From Chlamydiia bacterium (lineage in GTDB: Bacteria; Chlamydiota; Chlamydiia; Chlamydiales; Simkaniaceae): DNA of 64,000 nt. The position numbers and the translations under genes are program-made. The notes below the pieces were generated by a model. It made no database searches and was not told the DNA's origin. It saw nothing but the letters and a program-made list of their open reading frames with translations. The stretch lies in assembly GCA_022601645.1 (NCBI GenBank), contig JAJACH010000001.1, positions 434,001 to 498,000 on the forward strand, in the 5' to 3' direction. This document shows, in pieces, positions 9,501 through 18,782 of the stretch (the stretch's first letter is position 1; each line of letters opens with the position of its first letter).

Positions 9501-10261
9501 AAGGTGATACAGAACTAGATGCAGGCATTATCAGACAGGTAAAAGTCTACGTCGCCACAAAGCGCAAGCTCCAAGTAGGTGATAAAATGGCTGGTCGTCA
9601 CGGGAACAAAGGTGTTGTTTCAAACATCGTTCCAATTGCCGATATGCCTTATCTCCCAGATGGACAGACTGTTGAGATTATCCTCAATCCACTAGGGGTT
9701 CCATCTCGTATGAACATGGGACAGCTCCTTGAGACGCATTTAGGTATTGCGGCGATGAAAAAGGGCATCTACATGAAGAGCCCTGTTTTCGAAGGATTTC
9801 CTGAGGATAAAATCTGGAAAATGATGAAAGATGTCGGCTTGCCAGAATCTGGTAAGATGACACTCTTTGACGGTAGAACAGGTGAGAGATTCGACAACCC
9901 TGTGGTTGTTGGCTACATTTATATGTTGAAGCTCTCTCACTTAGTTGCTGACAAAATCCACGCCCGCGCCATTGGACCCTACTCACTTGTCACCCAGCAG
10001 CCACTTGGTGGTAAAGCTCAACGAGGTGGCCAGAGATTCGGGGAAATGGAAGTGTGGGCCCTAGAAGCTTATGGAGCTGCACACCTCCTCCAAGAGATGC
10101 TCACTGTTAAATCAGATGACGTTTCCGGCCGTACTCGTATCTATGAGTCGATTGTTAAAGGAGATAATACCCTCAACGCAGGGACACCAGAGTCATTTAA
10201 TGTACTCGTTAAAGAAATGCAGGGACTATGTCTCGATGTTAGAGCTGAATCAGGTGCATAA
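6503..10261 (+). CDS. rpoB: DNA-directed RNA polymerase beta subunit
   Basis: The beta subunit forms half of the RNA polymerase active centre and binds rifampicin. From the ATG at 6503 the product has 1252 residues, the length I recall for Chlamydia trachomatis RpoB. The 6503 start has GGAGAG about 8 nt upstream, while the ATG at 6485 has no Shine-Dalgarno. Landmarks seen include the rifampicin region [19 protein letters not shown] with [11 protein letters not shown], the [15 protein letters not shown] segment near residue 1020, and the C-terminal [19 protein letters not shown]. It is 12 bp from rpoC. Confidence 0.99.
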   Translation: MLKKPPQRVSNSEIDEIIDLPNLIEVQLKSFAQFVQDDKLAHEREFTGLEEVFREIFPIKSYDEKTVLEYLSYSLGVPKYSPEECIRRGITFNVTLKVKFRLTDETGIKEEEVYMGTIPIMTKHGTFIINGAERVIVSQLHRSPGIAFETEKHSKGIQLYSFRIIPYRGSWLEASFDINDMIFIYVDRKKRRRKVLATSFIRTLGYSSDSDILEEFFSTRRIKLKSEKDFSKLVGSILAEDVVGEDGSIVFGKASEKLTTAMLKRMHDAGISNLRIAEDADETHPIIKMLAKDPTDSYESALKEFYRKIRPGEPATLSNARSAMMRLFFDPKRYNLGKVGRYKLNTKLGVEITDEELEHVTLKKEDIVESLKYLIALKRGKDTAYVDDIDHLGNRRVRSVGELIQNQCRIGLARMEKIIKERMNLFDFSSDTLTPGKLVSAKGLAGVLKDFFGRSQLSQFMDQTNPVAELTHKRRLSSLGPGGLNRERAGFEVRDVHSSHYGRVCPIETPEGPNIGLITSLSSYAKINEFGFIETPYLIVRDGVVTEEIEYMTADQEEQCVIAQASAVLDEVNMFAEEICWARYRGEPLKIETEKVTHMDVSSRQLVSVVTGLIPFLEHDDANRALMGSNMQRQAVPLLIPQAPVVGTGLESRIARDSGAVIVAEEDGTIEYVDGFRIVVAPKHNPMEKKTYQLNKFMRSNAGTCLNQTPLCYVGAKILAGDILADGPATDKGEVALGKNVLVAFMPWCGYNYEDAIIISEKLIKEDTYTSIYLEEFELTARDTKLGKEEITKDIPNVSEEALADLGEDGIIRIGAEVQPEDILVGKITPKSETELSPEERLLRAIFGEKAADVKDASLTAPPGTEGVVMDVKVFSRRDRLSKTDDELVEEATRIKDIHKEYKEKETDLLMQYHEKLGALLLNEAAPDPILHRITGDAIVKEGQSFSQDLIEYLEAENPDVLIIPDNEIYNTFKQVVREHSIELEKLRMEHKSEIEYMRKGDTELDAGIIRQVKVYVATKRKLQVGDKMAGRHGNKGVVSNIVPIADMPYLPDGQTVEIILNPLGVPSRMNMGQLLETHLGIAAMKKGIYMKSPVFEGFPEDKIWKMMKDVGLPESGKMTLFDGRTGERFDNPVVVGYIYMLKLSHLVADKIHARAIGPYSLVTQQPLGGKAQRGGQRFGEMEVWALEAYGAAHLLQEMLTVKSDDVSGRTRIYESIVKGDNTLNAGTPESFNVLVKEMQGLCLDVRAESGA

Positions 10262-10273
10262 ACAAGGTAGATA

Positions 10274-13200
10274 ATGCAAGAACAAACAAATACAGAAACT
10301 CCAGAAGAACAAGTTCAAAAGCGCTTTGATAGACTATCTATCAAGATTGCATCCGATGATGTGATACGTAATGATTGGTCTCGAGGAGAAATTAAAAAGC
10401 CAGAGACAATTAACTACCGCACTTTCAAGCCAGAAAAGGGTGGTCTTTTCTGTGAGAAGATTTTCGGACCAACAAGAGACTGGGAATGTGCATGTGGTAA
10501 GTACAAGAAAATCAAACACAAAGGTATTGTTTGTGATCGTTGTGGTGTTGAAGTTACGCTTTCTAAAGTTAGACGCGAACGGATGGCTCACATTGACCTA
10601 GCGGTCCCTGTTGTTCATATTTGGTTTTTCAAAACTCAACCATCTCGTATTGGTAATCTCCTTGGGATGTCAGTGGCTGACTTAGAACGTGTCATTTATT
10701 ATGAAGAATATGTCGTTGTTGATCCAGGCCACTCAACTCTAGAGCGTAAACAACTCCTTAATGATAACGAATTTAGAGAAGCACAGGAGAAATGGGGGCT
10801 AGATGCCTTCAGAGCTCAGATGGGTGGAGACGCCATTCGCGAACTTCTTGAAAAAGAAGACTTGAAGTCTCTAGTGGTTGAGCTGAAGGAAAAGCTTAGA
10901 AAGACTCGTTCAATGCAAGCGCGTATGAAGCTTGCTAAACGTCTGAAGATTGTAGAGAGCTTTGCAGCGTCTCCGAACAATCCAGACTGGATGGTCATGA
11001 ACTGTGTTCCTGTCATTCCACCTGATCTAAGACCCTTGGTCCCACTTGATGGCGGTCGTTTTGCAACATCTGACTTAAATGACTTATACAGAAGAGTGAT
11101 TAACAGAAATAATCGCTTGAAATCGATTCTGAAACTTAAGACACCTGACGTCATCATCCGCAATGAAAAGAGAATGCTCCAGGAAGCTGTTGATGCTCTC
11201 TTTGATAATGGCCGTCACGGTCATCCGGTAATGGGTGCTGGTAATAGGCCTCTAAAAGCCTTATCTGAAATGCTGAAAGGTAAATCTGGTCGCTTTAGAC
11301 AGAATCTTCTTGGAAAACGTGTTGACTATTCTGGCCGTTCTGTAATTATTGTTGGGCCTGAGCTTAAATTTAATCAATGTGGTCTACCCAAGCAAATGGC
11401 GCTAGAACTTTTCGAGCCATTTATTGTGAAAAGACTGCAGACAAAGGGCTATGTTTATACAATTCGCTCTGCTAAGAAGATGATTCAAAGAAAGGATCCT
11501 GAGGTTTGGGATGTTTTAGAAGAGATCATTAAAGGACACCCGGTTCTACTTAACCGTGCACCAACCCTTCACAGACTCGGTATCCAAGCTTTTGAACCGG
11601 TATTGATTGAAGGTAAGGCGATCCGTATTCACCCACTTGTATGTTCTGCGTTTAACGCTGACTTTGATGGTGACCAAATGGCGGTTCACGTTCCTTTATC
11701 TGTCGAGGCACAACTTGAAGCTAAGCTCCTAATGATGGCACCGGATAACATTTTCTTGCCCTCTTCTGGTAAGCCGGTCACTGTACCATCGCAGGATATG
11801 ATTCTTGGCCTCTACTACTTAATGCATGATGCGATTTATGACCCTGAGAAATTTAATAAAAAGGTCAAAATCTTTACTGATGAAGATGAAGTCTTATTAG
11901 CTCTTAATGCAAGCGGAAGCTACAACTGGGAAAGTGATGATGAAGGTCGCGCAGATGACATGGGTCGTGGTTTACACATCCATGAACGAATTAAGCTAAG
12001 ACTTGATACTGTCATCATCGAAACAACACCTGGACGTGTTCTTTTTAATACGGTGGTCCCTGAGGAAATGGGTTTCCAAAACTACGCTCTTAGAAAGAAG
12101 AAGATGGGAGAACTCATCCTTTCTACGTATAAAAAAGTTGGTTTAGAAAGAACGGTTCACTTCCTAGATAGTTTGAAAAATATCGGATTTGCCAATGCCA
12201 CAAAATCTTCTCTCTCAATGGGAGTTAAGGATGTGGAGATTCCAACAAGTAAGCAAGCAACTCTAGACCATACGCATGAGCGTGTGCAAAAAGTTATCAA
12301 GCAGTATAACGACGGTATCATTACTGAAGGTGAAAGAAAATCTAAGCTTGTAAGTATTTGGACTGAGGTTTCTGCAACGATTTCTGAAGAGCTATTCGAA
12401 TTAATCAGCAAACCTAAAGACTTAGTGCTTAATCCACTCTTCTTAATGATGGATTCTGGTGCACGTGGTAATAGAACGCAGGTTAGACAGCTCGGAGCTC
12501 TACGTGGCCTTATGAGTAAACCGAATGGTGATATTATTGAATCTCCGGTCAGCTCTTCCTTCCGAGAAGGTTTGAGCGTCTTGGAATTTTCTATTTCTTC
12601 TCACGGTGCGCGTAAAGGTCTCGCTGATACGGCCCTTAAAACTGCTGACTCAGGTTACTTAACTAGACGTCTAGTTGACGTAGCTCAAGATGTATTGGTG
12701 ACTGAAGATGATTGTGGAACGTTAAATGGAATTGAGGTCTCTCCCATTAAGCAAGGTCAGGAAGAACTTCTTGGCTTAAGAGATAGAATTGTGGGCCGCA
12801 CGGTCTGTGATGATGTCTTTATGCCAGGGGATAGTACTCAAGTCTTGGCAAAAACAGGCGATATTTTAACTCCTCATCAAGCTGAAATGATTGATGATGC
12901 CGGGATTGAATCAATTAAGATACGCTCTACGCTCACATGCGAAACAAAGCGCGGTGTTTGTGCGAGTTGTTATGGCATTAACCTTGCTAATGGCCGTACA
13001 GTTGCCATGGGTGAAGCTGTTGGAATTATTGCAGCTCAATCCATTGGTGAGCCAGGAACTCAGCTTACAATGCGTACTTTCCACTTAGGTGGTATTGCGT
13101 CTGCATCACTCAGCCCAGAGCTTGTTGTTGAAAAAGACGGCATTGTGATTTATCAAGATGTCAGAACGGTTCAAAATGATGAAGGCCACTGGCTTGCACT

Positions 13201-14446
13201 TAACAAAAATGGATTCCTCCACGTTGTTCGTGATGAAGGTCGTGAAATTGAGGAGTACCACAAGTTACTTGCTACAAAATCAATCGAACCCCTTCAAACA
13301 TTCCAGATTGAACTTGGAACAAAAATCCTCGTTGCTGATGGAACGAAAGTTAAAGTTGGTACGAAAATTGGTCAGTGGGAGCAACACAATATTCCCATTA
13401 TTTGCGAAAGACCTGGCTATGTAAGTTACGAAGATTTAGTAGAAGGAATTTCAACTCAGAAAAATACGAGCAAGAAAACTGGGCAGACTGAGCTTGTGGT
13501 GAAACAACACCGCGGTGAATTACACCCACAAATCGTGATTTATGCAGATAAAGCCTTAACTGAACTTGTAGGTACGTATGCAATTCCCGCAGGCGCCATT
13601 ATTTCTGTGAAAGAAGGTGATAAGGCCAATGCAGGAATTATGCTTGCAAGACTGCCTAGAGGCGCTATCAAAACCAAGGATATTACTGGAGGTCTCCCAA
13701 GGGTCGCTGAGCTTTTTGAAGCAAGACGCCCACGTGATGCAGCTGAAATTGCCAAGATCGACGGTATTGTTGACTTTAGAGGCGTTCAGAAAAGTAAACG
13801 TATTGTGGTTGTTCGCGATGATGATACGGGTCTTGAAGAAGAACACCTTATCCCTCTCACTAAGCACCTTATCATCCAAAAAGGTGACAATGTGATTAAA
13901 GGTCAACAGCTAACAGACGGCTTAGTCGTTCCACAAGAGATCTTAGAGATTTGTGGTGTGAGAGAACTTCAAAAGTACTTGGTTAACCAGGTTCAAGAAG
14001 TATATCGCCTACAAGGTGTGGATATTAACGATAAGCACATTGAAATTATCGTTAGACAAATGCTTCAGAAGGTGCGAGTAACAGATCCAGGTGATACGAC
14101 ATTCCTTTATGGTGAAAATGTTGATAAGAAGCACTTCCACACGCAAAATAAAACTGTTCTTGAGGAAGGTGGTAAACCTGCTCAAGCAGCTCCGGTTCTA
14201 CTTGGTATTACTAAAGCGTCGCTTGGAACTGAATCTTTTGTTTCTGCGGCATCGTTCCAAGAAACAACAAGAGTCTTAGCTGATGCAGCATGTGAAGGGA
14301 AATCTGATTACCTCTTAGACTTTAAGGCAAACCTCATTATGGGTCATATGATTCCAGGTGGAACAGGCTTTAGAGACTACTGTGAGAGAATGAAACACCT
14401 AGGGCAAGAAGAACATGAAGATGTTCTTGACTTTGCATTTGCATAA
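10274..14446 (+). CDS. rpoC: DNA-directed RNA polymerase beta' subunit
   Basis: The beta' subunit carries the catalytic magnesium site. The product has 1390 residues. The N-terminal zinc finger cysteines are present (CACGKYKKIKHKGIVCDRCG), as is the invariant active-site NADFDGDQMAVH. The second zinc site has cysteines at CGT, CETKRGVCASCYG. The trigger loop region (GEAVGIIAAQSIGEPGTQLTMRTFH) is intact. A strong terminator lies 35 bp after the stop and ends the long plus-strand block. Confidence 0.99.
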   Translation: MQEQTNTETPEEQVQKRFDRLSIKIASDDVIRNDWSRGEIKKPETINYRTFKPEKGGLFCEKIFGPTRDWECACGKYKKIKHKGIVCDRCGVEVTLSKVRRERMAHIDLAVPVVHIWFFKTQPSRIGNLLGMSVADLERVIYYEEYVVVDPGHSTLERKQLLNDNEFREAQEKWGLDAFRAQMGGDAIRELLEKEDLKSLVVELKEKLRKTRSMQARMKLAKRLKIVESFAASPNNPDWMVMNCVPVIPPDLRPLVPLDGGRFATSDLNDLYRRVINRNNRLKSILKLKTPDVIIRNEKRMLQEAVDALFDNGRHGHPVMGAGNRPLKALSEMLKGKSGRFRQNLLGKRVDYSGRSVIIVGPELKFNQCGLPKQMALELFEPFIVKRLQTKGYVYTIRSAKKMIQRKDPEVWDVLEEIIKGHPVLLNRAPTLHRLGIQAFEPVLIEGKAIRIHPLVCSAFNADFDGDQMAVHVPLSVEAQLEAKLLMMAPDNIFLPSSGKPVTVPSQDMILGLYYLMHDAIYDPEKFNKKVKIFTDEDEVLLALNASGSYNWESDDEGRADDMGRGLHIHERIKLRLDTVIIETTPGRVLFNTVVPEEMGFQNYALRKKKMGELILSTYKKVGLERTVHFLDSLKNIGFANATKSSLSMGVKDVEIPTSKQATLDHTHERVQKVIKQYNDGIITEGERKSKLVSIWTEVSATISEELFELISKPKDLVLNPLFLMMDSGARGNRTQVRQLGALRGLMSKPNGDIIESPVSSSFREGLSVLEFSISSHGARKGLADTALKTADSGYLTRRLVDVAQDVLVTEDDCGTLNGIEVSPIKQGQEELLGLRDRIVGRTVCDDVFMPGDSTQVLAKTGDILTPHQAEMIDDAGIESIKIRSTLTCETKRGVCASCYGINLANGRTVAMGEAVGIIAAQSIGEPGTQLTMRTFHLGGIASASLSPELVVEKDGIVIYQDVRTVQNDEGHWLALNKNGFLHVVRDEGREIEEYHKLLATKSIEPLQTFQIELGTKILVADGTKVKVGTKIGQWEQHNIPIICERPGYVSYEDLVEGISTQKNTSKKTGQTELVVKQHRGELHPQIVIYADKALTELVGTYAIPAGAIISVKEGDKANAGIMLARLPRGAIKTKDITGGLPRVAELFEARRPRDAAEIAKIDGIVDFRGVQKSKRIVVVRDDDTGLEEEHLIPLTKHLIIQKGDNVIKGQQLTDGLVVPQEILEICGVRELQKYLVNQVQEVYRLQGVDINDKHIEIIVRQMLQKVRVTDPGDTTFLYGENVDKKHFHTQNKTVLEEGGKPAQAAPVLLGITKASLGTESFVSAASFQETTRVLADAACEGKSDYLLDFKANLIMGHMIPGGTGFRDYCERMKHLGQEEHEDVLDFAFA

Positions 14447-14480
14447 AGTGTATTCTCCTTAGAAAATTACCCCCCCCCTT

Positions 14481-14529
14481 CCTTCCCCTGGAAACTCTTT
14501 CGAGAGCCTCCAGGGGGAGGTTTTTTTTT
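14481..14529 (+). terminator. Strong intrinsic terminator after rpoC
   Basis: CCTTCCCCTGGA (14481-14492) pairs over 12 bp with TCCAGGGGGAGG (14509-14520), with a small inner CTCT/AGAG stem. Nine T follow (14521-14529). This is the clearest Rho-independent terminator in the window and it closes the transcription and translation operon. Confidence 0.95.
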
Positions 14530-14599
14530 GCCAGAAATGCTTAAGTTTTCTTCTGACTATTAATTGGGGTGTTTAGAAATTAGGGAGATAGGGTTGCTA

Positions 14600-15700
14600 T
14601 TAATATAATAACTTTCTTAGAGCGTCTACATTCATGCGAAAGAAGCGATCCCTAGCTTGCCATTGGCTGAACTCTGTAGTAGGACGAGTGGGACGACGTA
14701 AAAACCGCTTGTTTACCTTATTGATAACTGTTCTCTGAACCGCAGCCATTGTTAAGTGGACCGCTTTTGCAGTAGGCCGCGATTTGGGGTTTGGGTGCAG
14801 CATCTTACGAACTAACCGACATGTTATAGGAAAACGTTTTGGGTTCCAGAGCCTGTTAGCATGCATGAGATTCCAGATTACCTGACCTAATGCATAGACA
14901 TCGCCAGATTTTGACCAGCTAAGGTGTTTCCTGGAGAGTTTTAAGGGTGAAAGTTTTTTTGGTGCAACAGGGGTTTTTGCAAAAGGGTGTGCACTATCTT
15001 TCCTTTTATGCAGCAACCATTTTTTTCTTAGCACTTCAGCAAATTCGACTTCACCTGACGCCTTTAAAAGGGCGATTGCCTCTCCGGCAAGTTCTGGTGG
15101 ATAATCAAGAGGAGAAAGTCCTACCGGAGGATTTCCCAATTCTTTGTCTTCTATGACAGCTCCCCAGATATCTCCAAGTAAAAATGGGCCATCATTCTCT
15201 AGATTTTTCATAATGTTTGATGCCTGAACATCACGATGTACGAATCCTGCCCTGTGTAAATAATGCAAAGAAAGGGATGTTGTAGCGAGGATTTCCCTAA
15301 TTTGCCTCATACAGCGAATTCCTCCTCGGCTATCAAAGGTTGCAAGATCTTCATGTTCGTCTTGAATGCTACAACTATAAAGTTTATCATTTGACACCTC
15401 TAACCACATAGCGTGTGGTTTTTGAGCTAAAGATAGGGGAGGGCAGTGATCATATAAATACCGACTTGACATGTGGGAAATAGCGTCAAATCTTCTAGCG
15501 ACTATCACACCTTGTGCTAGCTTTGTAGTACGCGTATTAAGGAAATGGACTCGTTGAACATGTGTACTGACTTTTGAACAGGGTAATGGAGGTCCAATAG
15601 GACGGTAAGGAACTTGTGAAGGTCCAGCTATAGCAGGCGCAAGCCTCGAAGCAAGAGCTCTATAGGTTGTACTAGATAAAGGAAATCCATTCACTGTCAT
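14600..15700 (-). CDS. Divergent protein-kinase-like protein
   Basis: The 366-residue protein has kinase C-lobe motifs. His155-Arg156-Asp157 with Asn162 forms a catalytic loop (HRDVQASN), Asp177 stands in a GDIWG where DFG is expected, a PPELAG (about 201-206) resembles the APE motif, and SGDVYALGQVIWNLM resembles subdomain IX. The N-lobe is poor: I see no glycine-rich loop and no clear VAxK lysine. The catalytic-loop Lys is replaced by Gln. It may be a weakly active kinase, a kinase using an unusual ATP lysine, or a pseudokinase, possibly an effector. It lies 47 bp downstream of tal on the same strand. It is unlike the conventional PknD at 39608-42172. Confidence 0.65.
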   Translation of the reverse strand: MTVNGFPLSSTTYRALASRLAPAIAGPSQVPYRPIGPPLPCSKVSTHVQRVHFLNTRTTKLAQGVIVARRFDAISHMSSRYLYDHCPPLSLAQKPHAMWLEVSNDKLYSCSIQDEHEDLATFDSRGGIRCMRQIREILATTSLSLHYLHRAGFVHRDVQASNIMKNLENDGPFLLGDIWGAVIEDKELGNPPVGLSPLDYPPELAGEAIALLKASGEVEFAEVLRKKWLLHKRKDSAHPFAKTPVAPKKLSPLKLSRKHLSWSKSGDVYALGQVIWNLMHANRLWNPKRFPITCRLVRKMLHPNPKSRPTAKAVHLTMAAVQRTVINKVNKRFLRRPTRPTTEFSQWQARDRFFRMNVDALRKLLY

Positions 15701-15747
15701 GAAGCCACTTTATCATGAAAGTGAATAAAAACCCATTCAAATAAAAA

Positions 15748-16692
15748 CTATAACATTTCGTGTAATCTTTTCTCTAACTTCAGGGTATCTTTAGTAAAAT
15801 TACGGATTCCTTCAGAGAGTTTCTCGGTCGCCATTTGATCTTCGTTTAGCATCCATCTGAAGGTTTTTTCATCGACGCTTATTTTCTCTAATGGGAGGTT
15901 TTTGGCCTTGTCGCTGCAAAGTTTTTTTGGAACAGCTCCGTCCGCTTCTTGGAGTTCTTTGAGGAGTTTGGGGGCTATCGTTAAAAGGTCACACCCACAA
16001 AGTTCTAAGATTTCATCGATATTTCTAAAACTTGCTCCCATCACTTGAGTTTGATAGCCGAATTTCTTGTAGTAGTTAAAGATGTCTGTGACAGAAAGGA
16101 CACCTGGATCTTCATCGGCAGGATAGCTATCTTTGCCCTCAGCTTTTTTAAACCAGTCAAATATGCGCCCTACAAAGGGGGATATTAAGGTTGCACCGGC
16201 TTCAGCACAGGCGATTGCTTGGGCTAAACTGAACATGAGGGTGAGATTACAATGGATGCCCTCTTTTTCAAGCTCACGGGCTGCTAATACACCTTCCCAG
16301 GTGGAGGCTAATTTAATTAAGACTCGTTCCTTTCCAATGCCTGCGGCTTCGTAGAGTGAGATATATTCGTGCGCTTTGGCAAGACTGCCTTCAACGTCGA
16401 AAGAGAGTCTTGCGTCAACTTCTGTTGAAACGCGACCTGGTACAATTTTCAGAATCTCTACGCCGAAATTCACAAAAACTTTGGCTAAGGTTTTTTCAAC
16501 GGAGTTTCCATGTTGTTTTCCATAATCGACAGCATCTTTTATAAGTGCTTGATATTCATCTAGCTGAGAAGCTGCAAAGATCAGCGAAGGGTTCGTCGTC
16601 GCATCTTGAGGTTTGTACTTTTTGATTTCATCAATTTCACCTGTATCAGCTACAATAACGGTATGTTTGTTAAGATCGTCTAATTTACTCAT
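15748..16692 (-). CDS. tal: Transaldolase
   Basis: Transaldolase moves a dihydroxyacetone unit between sugar phosphates in the non-oxidative pentose phosphate pathway. The 314-residue protein is of TalB type. It carries [13 protein letters not shown] near residues 29-41, [11 protein letters not shown] with the Schiff-base lysine near residue 127, and the GASFRN phosphate-binding segment. The start has GGGAGA upstream. Transaldolase next to rpoC is an arrangement I recall from Chlamydia. The enzyme is cytosolic. Confidence 0.97.
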   Translation of the reverse strand: MSKLDDLNKHTVIVADTGEIDEIKKYKPQDATTNPSLIFAASQLDEYQALIKDAVDYGKQHGNSVEKTLAKVFVNFGVEILKIVPGRVSTEVDARLSFDVEGSLAKAHEYISLYEAAGIGKERVLIKLASTWEGVLAARELEKEGIHCNLTLMFSLAQAIACAEAGATLISPFVGRIFDWFKKAEGKDSYPADEDPGVLSVTDIFNYYKKFGYQTQVMGASFRNIDEILELCGCDLLTIAPKLLKELQEADGAVPKKLCSDKAKNLPLEKISVDEKTFRWMLNEDQMATEKLSEGIRNFTKDTLKLEKRLHEML

Positions 16693-16726
16693 AGTTTTAT
16701 TCTCCCCTCTGTAGTTTTATTTTCCA

Positions 16727-17191
16727 CTATAGTTGGATTATTTTTAACTGTTTTTTCTTGAGGTCTTTAAAGTGCTTGTTAAATTTCTTATATTCATAGA
16801 CTTGCTCATAACCATCTAAATTCACGGTGACGTTTTTTCGATCTAGGAGGGTTTCTGTGATTAATTCAAGAGCTTCAGGTGAAATCTTCACCCTTTGATT
16901 CCCTTTATTAGGTTCTAAAATGAATGTTTCCAATACATCTTCTGCCTCGATAGTAAGCTCCACTTCACCCGCTTTAACTCGTTGACCACGAGTGAGATTA
17001 AAGAAGCCTGAGAGTTCTTTTTTGCAATAGATGAGTTCAAGCGTTAGCCCGCCAGAGTAGTCTTTTGAGGGGTAGAGTAAGCGTCTTGAGTTATATCTAG
17101 AGTCATAGGTATGTATGGCATAGCGATCCCATGGGTCTCTGACTGAAACGCAACCAACCAAGAGTGCAGCTAAAATGAGGTATTTTTTCAT
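16727..17191 (-). CDS. Predicted lipoprotein, unknown function
   Basis: The 154-residue product begins with a short basic N-terminus, a hydrophobic core and the lipobox LLVGC with the acylated cysteine at about residue 14, so it should be an exported lipoprotein. The mature part is mostly beta-like and charged, with a basic C-terminus (KKKQLKIIQL). I do not recognise the family. Its ATG overlaps the stop of the preceding small gene (ATGA), so it is coupled to 17188-17418. It lacks the His/Ser tail of its neighbours. Confidence 0.7.
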   Translation of the reverse strand: MKKYLILAALLVGCVSVRDPWDRYAIHTYDSRYNSRRLLYPSKDYSGGLTLELIYCKKELSGFFNLTRGQRVKAGEVELTIEAEDVLETFILEPNKGNQRVKISPEALELITETLLDRKNVTVNLDGYEQVYEYKKFNKHFKDLKKKQLKIIQL

Positions 17192-17418
17192 GATGAATGC
17201 GCCACCTTTCCGTCTGATTGGGCTAAAGCTACGATAAGGCCTGTCAAAACAGCGATGCTAAAGAAGATAAGGGGGTAGTTGATAGATAGGTCTTTTGAGT
17301 GATCATAGGCCCACTCTTGAACGGTTGTGTTTTCTGAAGAGGTGTCATTTTCGACAGGCACAGGATCATTGGCTAAGAGGGGAGTGACTAAGATAAGTGA
17401 TAATAGCAATCGTTTCAT
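17188..17418 (-). CDS. Small exported single-TM protein with C-terminal HSS
   Basis: The 76-residue protein has a cleavable-type signal peptide (MKRLLLSLILVTPLLA, likely cleaved after ALA/N). A short acidic and Thr/Ser-rich segment follows, then one transmembrane helix (about residues 49-66) and a short tail ending in Ala-His-Ser-Ser. It has no known family that I can name. It overlaps the next lipoprotein gene by ATGA. It is the first of several neighbouring small envelope proteins that end in His/Ser. Confidence 0.65.
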   Translation of the reverse strand: MKRLLLSLILVTPLLANDPVPVENDTSSENTTVQEWAYDHSKDLSINYPLIFFSIAVLTGLIVALAQSDGKVAHSS

Positions 17419-17442
17419 CAGCTTAGGATTCTAGTAGACTTT

Positions 17443-17619
17443 TTAAAAGATTGCAAGAAGCACTTCTATGAGAAGCATGACTGATAGTTGTTTCAAGGGT
17501 GATTGAGGGACATTCGCGTCATGGATCGAGTCTTCTTCTGCGATTTCAAACACATAAAATTCATTTGAGCAAAAAGATGCTTGTGAAATCAGCAAAAAAA
17601 TTAATAGCCACTTTCTCAT
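17443..17619 (-). CDS. Small exported peptide, 58 residues
   Basis: An open frame from ATG 17619 to TAA 17443 encodes 58 residues. The N-terminus, MRKWLLIFLLISQASFCS, is a convincing signal peptide. It is followed by a short acidic segment (FEIAEEDSIHD) and a hydrophobic C-terminal helix (LSVMLLIEVLLAIF) that could anchor it in a membrane. The same orientation, spacing and layout as its neighbours support it being real, though no homologue is recognised. A hairpin lies 13 nt upstream of the ATG. Confidence 0.5.
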   Translation of the reverse strand: MRKWLLIFLLISQASFCSNEFYVFEIAEEDSIHDANVPQSPLKQLSVMLLIEVLLAIF

Positions 17620-17631
17620 AAGTAAATATTC

Positions 17632-17657
17632 CCCCTCCTAGTTTTTTAAAGGAGGGG
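17632..17657 (-). promoter_or_regulatory. Hairpin in the leader of the 58-residue peptide gene
   Basis: CCCCTCCT (17632-17639) pairs perfectly with AGGAGGGG (17650-17657) around a 10-nt AT-rich loop. On the minus strand it ends 13 nt before the ATG at 17619 and has no T-tract in either direction. It could be a leader structure, an mRNA stabiliser after the upstream micro-gene, or a weak terminator. Confidence 0.45.
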
Positions 17658-17665
17658 CGCTTAGC

Positions 17666-17776
17666 TTACGAGTGACTATGCGAGTTAGTTGCAGAAGTAA
17701 CTTGAGAGTTATCAAGCGAACATGCTGTTAAGCATAAAAGACTTGCTGCGAACATTAAATAAAAAAAGCAACGCAT
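17666..17776 (-). CDS. Micro-lipoprotein, 36 residues, ending HSHS
   Basis: The frame runs from ATG 17776 to TAA 17666 with an AAAGGA Shine-Dalgarno 7 nt upstream. The peptide has a hydrophobic N-terminal core and a textbook lipobox, Leu-Thr-Ala-Cys, with Cys19. Lipidation would leave a mature peptide of only 18 residues (CSLDNSQVTSATNSHSHS). The tail is His-Ser-His-Ser. It is similar in size and layout to the genes at 17848-17958 and 17969-18076. The format recalls entericidin-type small lipoproteins, but I see no sequence similarity that would justify that name. Confidence 0.65.
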   Translation of the reverse strand: MRCFFYLMFAASLLCLTACSLDNSQVTSATNSHSHS

Positions 17777-17847
17777 TTCTTATTCCTTTGATTGTTTATT
17801 GTTTCTATTTTCATAAATAAGTCCCAACCAGAATTAAAAGCAAGCTC

Positions 17848-17958
17848 CTAGCTGTGGGTGGCAGTTCCTTTCATGTCTATGTTGTGATAACACCCACTAA
17901 GAGCAAGAGCTAGCGTAAGAGTGGAGACAAACAGCAATGCGAACCGCTTTACTTTCAT
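17848..17958 (-). CDS. Micro-lipoprotein, 36 residues, ending THS
   Basis: The preferred start is the ATG at 17958, which has AAGGGA 7 nt upstream; the frame is open further upstream but no better start exists. The product has a basic N-terminus (MKVKR), a hydrophobic core and the lipobox Leu-Ser-Gly-Cys with Cys23. The mature peptide would be 14 residues (CYHNIDMKGTATHS), again ending in His-Ser. It starts 10 bp after the stop of the gene at 17969-18076, so the two are very probably co-transcribed. Confidence 0.65.
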   Translation of the reverse strand: MKVKRFALLFVSTLTLALALSGCYHNIDMKGTATHS

Positions 17959-17968
17959 ACAAATTCCC

Positions 17969-18076
17969 TTAATGTGAGTGCACTGGTGCAAATTGAGGAT
18001 GCTTTCTGTGGAGTCCACAGCTAGATAAAGCAATTAAGCTAATCACGAGAACACCAAAAATAAGTGCCTTTTTCAT
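17969..18076 (-). CDS. Micro-lipoprotein, 35 residues, ending HSH
   Basis: ATG 18076 has a near-perfect AAAGGAGAT Shine-Dalgarno about 5 nt upstream, the best in this cluster. The peptide has a signal sequence (MKKALIFGVLVISLIALSS) with the lipobox Leu-Ser-Ser-Cys at Cys20. The mature peptide would be 16 residues (CGLHRKHPQFAPVHSH), with four histidines and a His-Ser-His end. It is the first gene of the tandem micro-lipoprotein set. The strong ribosome site and the repeated layout make it likely to be translated. Confidence 0.7.
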   Translation of the reverse strand: MKKALIFGVLVISLIALSSCGLHRKHPQFAPVHSH

Positions 18077-18125
18077 TATATCTCCTTTGACTGGTCTTCA
18101 GTAAAATATTCACTTTCAAGCAAAT

Positions 18126-18782
18126 TTATTGCAAGGGTGAATTTTCTCTCAATTGTTTTTGGAACTTGGTAAGGACTAGAAGGTGCCAATAAATCCCTTT
18201 CTCGGGGTAGTTTTTCTTGAGAAACTTATTGAGCTGTTTGATTTTTTTGGGGGCTGTACCTTTGGCTGCGATCATGGTTTGAATTTTTTCTGCAAGGGGG
18301 GAATTGTCATCAAATAAGACGTTAGTGATTTCGAAGGTTTCCATGGATTTCTTGATCGTTGAAAGATAGGACATGAAGTGTTTCTCGTGGAGAGCAGATG
18401 TGATCAAGTGAATACCCTTCTCACTTCTTACAAAACATTGGACGACGTGGAATACCCCATGAGGGGATTTAGAGTCTATTTGGACAAGACGGCCAATGCC
18501 TGCCCTTGTCTGGATGGAGCCAAGGTCGCGATATGTTTTTTCGGGATTTCTCATTGTGCGTTCTTTGACTCTTGTGACGTATTCATCTACAGTAAGGGGG
18601 CATTCTTCGAAGGCAAGGTTCATGCTAGGAGGGTAATTACGCTCGTTTGCAAGAAATCCTATTTTCACTGGATGGTCTTTTTTTGGAGGGAGGATTCTCC
18701 AAGAGGGAGGAGGGGTGATTTGGGGGGTTGAGGCACTCAAAAAGGCTGTCTTAACTATGGCTGTGAGAAGAGCCGCCACCAT
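18126..18782 (-). CDS. Exported protein, possible PsbP/Mog1-like fold
   Basis: The 218-residue product has a hydrophobic N-terminus that fits a signal peptide, then a proline-rich linker (about residues 20-35). The central region contains segments such as GFLANERNYPPSMNL and FHVVQCFVRSEKGIHLITSAL, followed by an alternating helix pattern. This resembles small PsbP/Mog1/DcrB-type domains, but I would not assign a function. The C-terminus is basic and helical. Its start overlaps the end of the gene at 18751-19032 by about 30 bp, so the two are probably translated in series. Confidence 0.55.
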   Translation of the reverse strand: MVAALLTAIVKTAFLSASTPQITPPPSWRILPPKKDHPVKIGFLANERNYPPSMNLAFEECPLTVDEYVTRVKERTMRNPEKTYRDLGSIQTRAGIGRLVQIDSKSPHGVFHVVQCFVRSEKGIHLITSALHEKHFMSYLSTIKKSMETFEITNVLFDDNSPLAEKIQTMIAAKGTAPKKIKQLNKFLKKNYPEKGIYWHLLVLTKFQKQLRENSPLQ

